Below, piece after piece: positions 1 through 6,140 of a DNA stretch of 10,504 nt. The translations under genes and the position numbers were made by a program. The notes beneath the pieces are model-generated. The model was not told where the DNA came from. It saw only the letters and a list, made by a program, of their open reading frames with translations, and ran no database searches. The first letter of the stretch is position 1. Each line of letters opens with the position of its first letter. Source of the stretch: Desulfobacteraceae bacterium (GTDB lineage Bacteria; Desulfobacterota; Desulfobacteria; Desulfobacterales; Desulfosalsimonadaceae); the NCBI GenBank assembly GCA_011389605.1, contig JAABTZ010000063.1, positions 1 to 10,504 on the forward strand. Reading direction: 5' to 3'.

Positions 1-715
1 GCCTCATCACCCCAACCATCCGCCGTTTGCCTTTTCGCTGACCAAGCTTCACGGCGAAGTGGTCTATGAGGGGGGGCTGTCTGCCAGCAACTGCCTGTTT
101 ACCACCGGGGGCCATACAGGCACACATTTTGACGCCCTGGGTCATGTCTCGGTAAACGGAAAAGTGCACGGAGCCGGTGATATCGGACCCTGGCAGGAAT
201 ATGAAGGACTGAAAAAAGGTGCGATTAATCATGCAGCACCCGCGGTCTGCCGGGGGGTGCTGCTCGACATTGCCGGCTTTGAAGGGAAAAAAGTCCTTGA
301 TGCCGATTATCGGATCGGAGAGCAAACCCTTGAAAAAGCAGCAGAAAAACAGGGAGTTGAAATCAGGCAGGGCGATGCCGTTCTAATCCGTACCGGATGG
401 ATATGTTATTATCATGACCCGGTAAAATACGTATCCCATCACCACGGATGCCCGGGGCTTACAGAAGAAGGGGCTCACTGGCTTGTATCCCGTGGAATCG
501 GCTATGCCGGCGCCGACACCCTGGCCCTGGAAAAAACCCCTTCCAGCCTTCCGGTTCACGGTATCCTTCTGGTGGAAAACGGCATTCACATAATGGAGGT
601 GATAAACCTGGATGAACTTGCAGCAGACGGGATATACGAATTTCTGTTTATGGCAAGTCCCCTGAAAATACGCGGGGGCACGGCCTCTCCTGTACGGCCC
701 CTTGCCATTGCATAA
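1..715 (+). CDS. Cyclase family protein (metal-dependent hydrolase), 5'-truncated
   Basis: The frame is open from base 2, so the gene begins upstream of the window and the GTG at 59 is an internal valine. The visible 237 codons contain the family signature H-x3-H-x-D-x3-H: the histidines are encoded at 113-115, 125-127 and 143-145 and the aspartate at 131-133. In characterised members (kynurenine formamidase KynB, isatin hydrolase) the first two His and the Asp hold a Zn or Mn ion and the last His is catalytic. A conserved downstream block, HHHGCPGL then GIGYAGADT, also fits this fold. These enzymes hydrolyse amides, cyclic amides or related bonds in the cytoplasm. The substrate here is unknown. 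The gene is followed after 50 bp by the regulator on the same strand and is probably the first visible member of the operon. Only the N-terminal few dozen residues should be missing. The family call is firm; any specific activity is a guess. Confidence 0.88.
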   Translation, partial: PHHPNHPPFAFSLTKLHGEVVYEGGLSASNCLFTTGGHTGTHFDALGHVSVNGKVHGAGDIGPWQEYEGLKKGAINHAAPAVCRGVLLDIAGFEGKKVLDADYRIGEQTLEKAAEKQGVEIRQGDAVLIRTGWICYYHDPVKYVSHHHGCPGLTEEGAHWLVSRGIGYAGADTLALEKTPSSLPVHGILLVENGIHIMEVINLDELAADGIYEFLFMASPLKIRGGTASPVRPLAIA

Positions 716-752
716 TCTAAGGCAAACTTGAAAATCCCTCAGTTTAGATATA

Positions 753-764
753 GGAAATAGTTCC
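753..764. promoter_or_regulatory. Small inverted repeat over the regulator's ribosome-binding region
   Basis: GGAA-N4-TTCC lies immediately before the regulator's ATG and overlaps its ribosome-binding site. A second, wider inverted pair, ATCTAA (715-720) and TTAGAT (744-749), sits in the same 50-bp gap. GntR regulators often bind short palindromes near their own start, so these are candidate autoregulatory sites. The arms are short enough to occur by chance. A TTGAAA at 728-733 resembles a -35 box, but no good -10 box sits at the right distance. Confidence 0.2.
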
Positions 765-765
765 A

Positions 766-1437
766 ATGACACCCAAAAAAAAGATCCCCCTGAAAGAAAA
801 AATCTCCAGGGAACTGCGCAGGGAAATAGTCTTCGGATCTTTAACGCCCAATGAGCATTTAAAGGAAGCCCGCCTGGCTCAGCACTTCTGCTGCACCCGG
901 GGGCCGGTGCGCGAAGCCTTAAACCAGCTCGAACAGCAGGGTTTTGTCTCCCTGGTGCCCAACCAGGGGGCAACGGTAAGAGAACCTTCGGCAAGCGAGG
1001 TGGAGGATTTCTACAATCTTCTGGCCATCCTGGAGGGCAGGGCCGTTCAATGGGCAACACCGAAACTCACCGATGCTGATATCGGACAGCTTAAAAATCT
1101 CAACAATGAATTAAAAGAGGTGCTCAAAAGCCAGGAAACCGCGGCTGAAGACTGGATTCCCCTGAACATGGAATTTCACCGCCTGTTTCGGGAAAAATGC
1201 GGAAATTCCCAAATGCAGTGGATTGCAGAAGAAATTCGCACCCGAATTACCCGGTACCGCTATATCAGTCTGATGGTGACCGCTTTTGGCGATTACGCCG
1301 GCGATCACGATGAAATCATTAAACAGATTTCCAAAAAAAATGCCGAAAAAGCCGGCAAAGCCATGGAAGAACACATCCAGCGTGCCAGACAGATCCTTGT
1401 CCAGTACCTGTCCCGGATGCCGGAAAGAAATTTTTAA
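766..1437 (+). CDS. GntR family transcriptional regulator, FCD subfamily
   Basis: This 223-residue protein has the usual length for the FadR/FCD branch of GntR regulators. Residues 8-73 form the winged helix-turn-helix, with the recognition segment around TRGPVREALNQLEQQGFV (44-61) and the wing at NQGATVRE. Residues 77-215 are the all-helical FCD effector domain. Its metal-site residues are visible: Asn134 and His138 in LNMEFH, His181 in GDHDEI and His203 in EEHIQ. Such regulators typically bind a carboxylate or acyl-CoA and release operator DNA. The first metal position is Asn rather than Asp, a common alternative. The ATG is preceded by AGGA at 752-755. Unusually it is embedded in the operon in the same direction as its likely targets, instead of being divergent. 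It probably controls this cluster and itself. The effector is unknown. Confidence 0.93.
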   Translation: MTPKKKIPLKEKISRELRREIVFGSLTPNEHLKEARLAQHFCCTRGPVREALNQLEQQGFVSLVPNQGATVREPSASEVEDFYNLLAILEGRAVQWATPKLTDADIGQLKNLNNELKEVLKSQETAAEDWIPLNMEFHRLFREKCGNSQMQWIAEEIRTRITRYRYISLMVTAFGDYAGDHDEIIKQISKKNAEKAGKAMEEHIQRARQILVQYLSRMPERNF

Positions 1438-1488
1438 GACGGCAGGGGATCGGCTCGGTTAATCCTTCCAAAACAAAGGACCAGCACC

Positions 1489-2271
1489 ATGGAAAAAACC
1501 GAATTTCCGGATTTGCGCATTGACGGCCAGATAGCTTTGGTCACCGGGGCCTCCCGGGGGCTGGGAAGATGGATTGCCGCCGGGCTGGCTCATTCCGGAG
1601 CCAGTGTGGCAATTGTTTCCAGAAGCATGGAAGGCATTAAAAAGGCCGCTGAGCAAATTGCCGCCCAGGGCGCAGAGGTTTTGCCCATGGCAGCCGACAT
1701 GTCAGACCCTGCTGCGGTGGAGTCCATGATACAGCAGGTAGTCTCCCGTTTCGGACGTATTGACTGCCTGGTAAACAATGCCGGGGTCAACGTGCACAAG
1801 CCCCTGCTGGAAATCACCCCCGAGGATTTTGACCTTGTATCAAATGTTAATTTCCGGGGGGTTTACTTTGCCAGCCAGGCTGCTGCCAGACAAATGATTG
1901 AAAACGGCAAAGGAGGCCGGATCATCAACATTGCCTCTTCGGCCGGATTCCTTCTCCGCCCCCAGATTCCAAACTCTGTATATGCCGGCACCAAGGCTGC
2001 TGTTATCATGCTAACCAAGGCTTTTGCAGAGGAACTTGCACCGCACGGGATTAATGTCAATGCCGTGGCACCTGGATATTTTGCCACTCCCCTGGCTCAG
2101 GATCGGCTCAACGACCCGGAAATCCGCGAAAAAATTCTTTCCATAACACCGCTAAAGGAAATCGGCGGACCCAAAGATATTATCGGACCAGTGCTGTTTC
2201 TGGCATCCGAAGCCTCCCGGTTTATGACAGGACAAACCATTTTCGTGGACGGAGGCAGAACCATTATTTAA
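1489..2271 (+). CDS. SDR family oxidoreductase (FabG / gluconate 5-dehydrogenase-like)
   Basis: This classical short-chain dehydrogenase has 260 residues, the normal length. The Rossmann cofactor motif TGASRGLG is at 19-26, Asp70 lies in the adenine pocket region (AADMSD), NNAG is at 96-99, the catalytic serine is probably Ser150 in IASSAG, and the active-site YxxxK is Tyr165 and Lys169. PGYFATPL (195-202) and the C-terminal FVDGG are typical. Arg45 after beta-strand 2 suggests NADP(H), though this is not decisive. The enzyme should interconvert a hydroxyl and a keto group in the cytoplasm. Beside a CoA ligase and an acyl-CoA dehydrogenase, the likeliest role is oxidation of a hydroxyacyl-CoA, comparable to BadH in cyclohexanecarboxylate degradation. 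A sugar-acid or free-alcohol substrate cannot be excluded. The start has AAAGGA at 1475-1480, 8 bp upstream. Confidence 0.93.
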   Translation: MEKTEFPDLRIDGQIALVTGASRGLGRWIAAGLAHSGASVAIVSRSMEGIKKAAEQIAAQGAEVLPMAADMSDPAAVESMIQQVVSRFGRIDCLVNNAGVNVHKPLLEITPEDFDLVSNVNFRGVYFASQAAARQMIENGKGGRIINIASSAGFLLRPQIPNSVYAGTKAAVIMLTKAFAEELAPHGINVNAVAPGYFATPLAQDRLNDPEIREKILSITPLKEIGGPKDIIGPVLFLASEASRFMTGQTIFVDGGRTII

Positions 2272-2295
2272 ACCCAAAACCCAAGGACCCCCAAT

Positions 2296-3801
2296 ATGGC
2301 CAAGGATCTTGCCGCATTTATCCGGCAAAAGGCGGCCGCCTACGAACAACGGATTTTTCTGAGGGATTTTGGCACTGACCATGCCATTTCTTACCGCAGG
2401 CTCGATGACCTGACTGACCGGCTGGCGCTTGGTTTCAGGCAGCTGGGCCTTATGCCCGGAGACAGGGTCGCCCTGTTTCACCCCAACCATTCCGACTTTC
2501 TTCTGTGCTGTTTTGCCGTGATCAAGGCCGGAGGCGTGGCCGTGCCTGTAAACCCTGTCTATCCCCCGCCTGAGATTGCCTATATTATAAATGATGCCGG
2601 CGCATCCATGCTTGTAACCACCGAAGCCTTGTTTTCCAGGGCAGAAGAAGCGCTTCCGGACCTGCCGGATATTAAAAAAACCATTGTCAAAAAAAACGGC
2701 CAAAGCCTTGAACAAGCCCTTACGGAGGAAGCCGGAGAGCCGGCAGCTGGAATGAGGCCCGTTTCCCGCAGCCCCGAAGACCTGGCCCTGCTTTTTTACA
2801 CCTCCGGGACCACGGGCAAGCCCAAGGGCGTTATGATCACCCACGGCAACCTGACTTTTTCCGGGCCAAATGCGGCCCAGAGCTACGGCCTGAGGGAAAA
2901 TGATGTAACCCTTGCCGCCCTGCCCCTGGTGCATGTTTTTGCCAATGCCAGCCCGGTATTCGGCAGTCTCAGTTCCGGGGGCACGGTGGTGGTCATGGAG
3001 CGTTTCCAGACTGAAGCCGTGTTTCAGGCCATCGAACAACACAAGGTGACCTGGTATCCCGGGGTGCCCACCATGTTTCACTATTTGCTGGCAGGACTTG
3101 CCGACAACAGGTGCGATTTAAGCTCCCTGCGAATGCTGCTTTCCGGGGGCGCCTCTCTTTCCGTGGAGGTGCTCGGCGCCCTGGAAGAAAAATTCCAGGT
3201 CAAGGTGCTGGAGGTATACGGCCTGACCGAATCCACTGGCCTGGTCACCGCCAATCCTGTCTACGGTGAAAGAAAGGCCGGCTCCATAGGCATTGTGGTC
3301 GCCGGGGTTGAGGCACATATCACGGATGCGGCCGGCAATGAAACAGGCCCGGGCCGGATCGGGGAGCTGGTCTTTTGCGGGCCCAACGCATGCAGGGGCT
3401 ACTGGAACCTGCCCGAACAGAGCCTGGACAAAATCCGGAACAACCGGGTACATACCGGGGATCATGCCTACAGGGACGAAGACGGCTATTATTTTATTGT
3501 CGGCCGGGACAAGGAATTGATCATCACCGCCGGCTACAATATCTATCCAAGAGAAATCGAGGAGATTCTCTACAAGCATCCGGATGTACAAGAAGCTGCG
3601 GTAATCGGCGTTCCGAATCATCAAAAAGGCGAGATCCCCAAGGCCTTTGTAGCCCTGGGACCCGGATCTGCAGCTGACAGGACAACCTTGCAGGAGCATT
3701 GCCGTCAGCATCTGGCGCCTTACAAAATACCGGAAATCGCATTTCTGGATGAACTGCCCAAGAATCCAACCGGTAAAATCATGAAAAACAAGTTAAAATA
3801 A
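2296..3801 (+). CDS. Class I adenylate-forming acyl-CoA synthetase (AMP-binding)
   Basis: This 501-residue acid:CoA ligase activates a carboxylic acid with ATP through an acyl-adenylate and then forms the CoA thioester. All core motifs are intact: the P-loop YTSGTTGKPKG (168-178), the aromatic/adenine motif YGLTE (308-312), TGD (387-389) with ribose-binding Asp389, Arg404 followed by hinge Asp405 (GRDKELI), GYNIYPREIEE (413-423) and the catalytic Lys494 in PTGKI near the C-terminus. The C-terminal domain is short, as in the compact fatty-acid, crotonobetaine and aryl/alicyclic-acid CoA ligase groups. Substrate specificity cannot be read from the sequence. It lies 24 bp after the SDR with AAGGA at 2283-2287 and 13 bp before the acyl-CoA dehydrogenase, so the three are probably cotranslated steps of one pathway. 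It is clearly different from the second ligase at 7995-9653. Confidence 0.94.
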   Translation: MAKDLAAFIRQKAAAYEQRIFLRDFGTDHAISYRRLDDLTDRLALGFRQLGLMPGDRVALFHPNHSDFLLCCFAVIKAGGVAVPVNPVYPPPEIAYIINDAGASMLVTTEALFSRAEEALPDLPDIKKTIVKKNGQSLEQALTEEAGEPAAGMRPVSRSPEDLALLFYTSGTTGKPKGVMITHGNLTFSGPNAAQSYGLRENDVTLAALPLVHVFANASPVFGSLSSGGTVVVMERFQTEAVFQAIEQHKVTWYPGVPTMFHYLLAGLADNRCDLSSLRMLLSGGASLSVEVLGALEEKFQVKVLEVYGLTESTGLVTANPVYGERKAGSIGIVVAGVEAHITDAAGNETGPGRIGELVFCGPNACRGYWNLPEQSLDKIRNNRVHTGDHAYRDEDGYYFIVGRDKELIITAGYNIYPREIEEILYKHPDVQEAAVIGVPNHQKGEIPKAFVALGPGSAADRTTLQEHCRQHLAPYKIPEIAFLDELPKNPTGKIMKNKLK

Positions 3802-3814
3802 AGGAACTACAGCC

Positions 3815-4969
3815 ATGGATATGTTCTTGTCTGATGATGATCGGAAATTCAGGGATTTCTGCCGGGAGTTTGCCAGGGACAAACTGGCCGATGCAGCCGA
3901 CATTCACGGGGAGACCAACGAGGTGCCGCCCCAGATGGTCCGGGACATGGCCGATGCCGGGCTGTTTCAGCTATATGTTCCCGAATCCCTTGGAGGCAGG
4001 GGCCTGCGGACCATCCACGTATGCCTGGCAAGGGAAGAAATGGCCGGAATCTTCTGCCCGGCTGATGTAACCATGGCCATGCAGGGCCTTGGCAGCTATC
4101 CGATCCTGCTGGCAGGCAGTGAGGCGCAGAAAGAAAAATACCTTCCTGAAATCGGAAACGGCAAACTGCTGACCACCTATGCTCTGACCGAACCCGAAGC
4201 AGGAAGCGATGTCAATGGAATCGAAAGTCGTGCGGAAAAAAAGGACGACGGATGGGTGTTAAACGGCACCAAGCGCTTTATCTCAAACGGATTTTCCGCA
4301 GACATGCTGGTCACGTTCGTTAAAACGCCGCTGCCGGAAAACGACAGGGCCCTTTCGGCATTTATTGTTGAAAAAAACACACCGGGCTTTGAAATCACCC
4401 ATCGTCTCGAGATGATGGCCCCCCATGACCTGGTGGAACTGAGGTTCCGCGACTGCCGCGTACCTGAGGAAAACCTGCTGGGCCGGCCCGGAGACGGTTT
4501 TGAAATTGCAATGAAAACCCTGGACGTATTCCGCATGTCCGTGGGCGCGGCAGCCGTGGGCATCGGCCGGCGTGCGCTGGAAGTCTCTGTGAACTACTCC
4601 CGCCGCCGCAGGCAATTTGGCCGTGCCATCTCCGGATTCCAGGCCATCCAGCTCAAACTGGCCCAAATGGCAACGGACCTGGATGCCGCAAGGGCATTGG
4701 TATACCGGGCGGCCCTGCAAAAAGACCGAAATCCGGATGCCCGGATCTCAAAACAGGCGGCCATGGCCAAGCTGTTTGCCACCGAAGCCGCCTCCAGGGC
4801 CGCTGACCAAGCCGTGCAGATCCACGGGGGCGTTGGCGTGATGCACGGCTCCACTGTCGAACGGCTTTACCGGGAAATCCGGGCTCTTCGGATCTACGAG
4901 GGCACATCGGAAATACAGAAAATGATCATTGCCAACGCAATACTCAAGGAACGTAGTATTGAGGATTGA
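3815..4969 (+). CDS. Acyl-CoA dehydrogenase (FAD-dependent, SCAD/MCAD-like)
   Basis: This 384-residue protein has the full three-domain acyl-CoA dehydrogenase layout: N-terminal helical domain (about 1-118), middle beta domain (119-230) and C-terminal helical domain (231-384). ALTEPEAGSD (123-132) and FISNG (155-159) contribute to FAD and substrate binding. RRRRQFG (263-269), GFQAIQ (274-279) and QIHGGVGV (335-342) are standard flavin and tetramer contacts. The probable catalytic base is Glu362 in YEGTSEIQ, the MCAD/SCAD position. The alternative isovaleryl/long-chain position (around FRMSVGAA, 239-246) has no glutamate. It should introduce an alpha,beta double bond into an acyl-CoA and pass electrons to electron-transfer flavoprotein, whose genes are not here. 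Chain length or ring preference is unknown. Start: ATG 9 bp after AAGGA (3801-3805), which begins within the stop codon of the ligase; an ATG two codons later is possible. Confidence 0.95.
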   Translation: MDMFLSDDDRKFRDFCREFARDKLADAADIHGETNEVPPQMVRDMADAGLFQLYVPESLGGRGLRTIHVCLAREEMAGIFCPADVTMAMQGLGSYPILLAGSEAQKEKYLPEIGNGKLLTTYALTEPEAGSDVNGIESRAEKKDDGWVLNGTKRFISNGFSADMLVTFVKTPLPENDRALSAFIVEKNTPGFEITHRLEMMAPHDLVELRFRDCRVPEENLLGRPGDGFEIAMKTLDVFRMSVGAAAVGIGRRALEVSVNYSRRRRQFGRAISGFQAIQLKLAQMATDLDAARALVYRAALQKDRNPDARISKQAAMAKLFATEAASRAADQAVQIHGGVGVMHGSTVERLYREIRALRIYEGTSEIQKMIIANAILKERSIED

Positions 4970-4991
4970 TTACGTTTTTTTGCAACCACAA

Positions 4992-4997
4992 AGGAGG
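4992..4997 (+). promoter_or_regulatory. Strong ribosome-binding site of the TAXI receptor gene
   Basis: A complete AGGAGG lies 8 bp before the ATG at 5006 and is followed by a further GAGG. The other genes in the operon have weaker AAGGA or GGAG sites. This fits the need for excess periplasmic receptor over membrane permease. It also fixes the start codon, which leaves a full Tat n-region ahead of the twin arginines. Confidence 0.8.
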
Positions 4998-5005
4998 AGG
5001 GTAAC

Positions 5006-6031
5006 ATGAAAAAGAATCAAAAAAACAACCGTATCATCACTCCAAAAAACACAGGGTTCACCCGGCGGGAGTTTTTGAAAACCGCCACCACAAGCCTTGC
5101 CGCAGCCGGCATGCTCGGGGCATTTCCCGGCATGGCCCTTGCCAGGGCAAAGCAGTACACCTTTGGGTCAGCCAGTTCCGCCGGTTCCTGGTATCCCCTT
5201 GCAGTGGCCATGTCTAAAATCATCAGTGACAATGTTGACGGCTATCATGTCACAGGCGTGACAACGCCCGGGGCTTCCAGGGAAAACATCATGCGCATGG
5301 ACCGCCGTGAAATGGAGCTTGGCTGGTCCACGGCCAATTTCCTTCACAAGGGCTACAACGGCCTGGATCCGTTTTCTGGCAAACAAAAGGTAAAAGGCTG
5401 GTTTTCCGCCTACCCGGGCATTTTCACCATAGTGGCCCGGGCTGCCACCGGGGCTAAAACCATCTCGGACCTTAAGGGCATGAAAATCGGCACCAGCACC
5501 CCGGGCTCAATGACCCAGCTGGGAAATGACGAGGTAATATTTCCGGCCCACGGCCTGATTCCGGACAAGGATTATAAGTCGGAAAAAATCCAGTTCAGCG
5601 ATGCCATCGAAAAAATGATCGACGGCCATCTTGATGCCTGCTCCTATTTTATGGGTGCCGGGGTTCCGGGCTATAACCGCATGGCCGATTCGGTAAAACT
5701 CAACTTCATTCCCATAGAAGATTCAGCCAAGCCGGCCATCAATGAAAAAGAACCCTCTTTTTACTTTGACCACCTTCCGGCAGGCACCTACAGGGGCCAG
5801 AAAGATCCGGTGGAATACGTATGCCTGGCCTACACCACCTGCTGCGGGGCTCATGTGGAAGATGAGTTCATGTATGAGGCCACAAAGGCGGTGTTTGAAA
5901 ACCTGAAATTCATAACCAGCGCTTCGGCCGTATTTAAACAGACCAAACTGGAAAAAGTATACGACGGCATGCCGGTGCCCATGCATCCGGGAGCTGAAAA
6001 ATATTATGCCGAGATGGGTGTCACCCGGTAA
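5006..6031 (+). CDS. TAXI family TRAP transporter solute-binding protein, Tat-exported
   Basis: This 341-residue periplasmic receptor captures a small organic solute and delivers it to the TRAP permease encoded next. The N-terminus carries a twin-arginine signal: TRREFLK at 19-25, a moderately hydrophobic stretch (26-45) and AxA-type cleavage options after Ala46 or Ala48. The mature protein opens with YTFGSASSAGSWYPLAVAMSKIIS (51-74), the TAXI family hallmark, normally followed as here by a variable loop and TPGASRENI. KGMKIGTSTPGS (157-168) and YVCLAYTTCCGAHV (271-284) are further family-like segments. A vicinal Cys279-Cys280 pair and Cys212 are present, which is unusual in a periplasmic protein. 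Tat export implies folding in the cytoplasm before secretion. Family members bind glutamate-like and other carboxylates, but the ligand here is unknown. The neighbouring ligases suggest a carboxylic acid. Confidence 0.93.
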   Translation: MKKNQKNNRIITPKNTGFTRREFLKTATTSLAAAGMLGAFPGMALARAKQYTFGSASSAGSWYPLAVAMSKIISDNVDGYHVTGVTTPGASRENIMRMDRREMELGWSTANFLHKGYNGLDPFSGKQKVKGWFSAYPGIFTIVARAATGAKTISDLKGMKIGTSTPGSMTQLGNDEVIFPAHGLIPDKDYKSEKIQFSDAIEKMIDGHLDACSYFMGAGVPGYNRMADSVKLNFIPIEDSAKPAINEKEPSFYFDHLPAGTYRGQKDPVEYVCLAYTTCCGAHVEDEFMYEATKAVFENLKFITSASAVFKQTKLEKVYDGMPVPMHPGAEKYYAEMGVTR

Positions 6032-6040
6032 GTCAATTAC

Positions 6041-6104
6041 ACTTAAATTGAGCGTTTCAGATAAAATTAATTGCTTTTAAAAATCTGAAACGCTCAATTT
6101 AGGT
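6041..6104 (+). repeat. Long near-perfect inverted repeat between receptor and permease genes
   Basis: The 18-base arm AAATTGAGCGTTTCAGAT (6045-6062) is exactly complementary to 6083-6100. Outside it, 6044/6101 pair, 6043/6102 form a G-U wobble in RNA, and 6042/6103 and 6041/6104 pair, giving a 22-position stem around a 20-base AT-rich loop. The loop holds the palindromes AATTAATT and TTTTAAAA. It lies 10 bases after the receptor stop and 37 bases before the permease ATG. No run of T follows on either strand, so it is not an ordinary intrinsic terminator. Likely roles are protection of the receptor mRNA from 3' exonucleases, partial attenuation to make more receptor than permease, or a dispersed palindromic element. 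The structure is certain; the role is inference. Confidence 0.9.
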
Positions 6105-6140
6105 TACAAAAACAAAACGTAACTTCTCACGGAGAAACCA

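Noticed and set aside
59..61. GTG as the start of the cyclase-family gene
   Set aside because: The same frame is open to the window edge, with a family-like sequence (PHHPNHPPFAFSL) upstream, and no ribosome-binding site precedes the GTG.
728..754. Sigma-70-like promoter (TTGAAA and TATAGG) before the regulator
   Set aside because: The spacer is 15 bp, the -10 match is poor, and the predicted start would fall only a few bases before the ATG.
383..1060. Open frame of 225 codons on the - strand spanning the cyclase and regulator genes
   Set aside because: Its translation is rich in Pro, Arg and Cys with no recognisable domain, and it runs antisense through two well-supported genes.
2152..3081. 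Open frame of 309 codons on the - strand
   Set aside because: It lies opposite the SDR and first ligase genes, both of which have intact motifs; the translation is Gly- and His-rich and matches no family.
3815..4969. Assignment of the dehydrogenase as cyclohexanecarboxyl-CoA dehydrogenase (AliB)
   Set aside because: The gene context is suggestive, but the protein shows only general acyl-CoA dehydrogenase motifs with the standard glutamate, so a specific name is not supported.
6041..6104. Intrinsic terminator between receptor and permease
   Set aside because: The stem is long but only TTT ends the right arm on the + strand and no T-run follows on the - strand, so the usual termination signature is missing.
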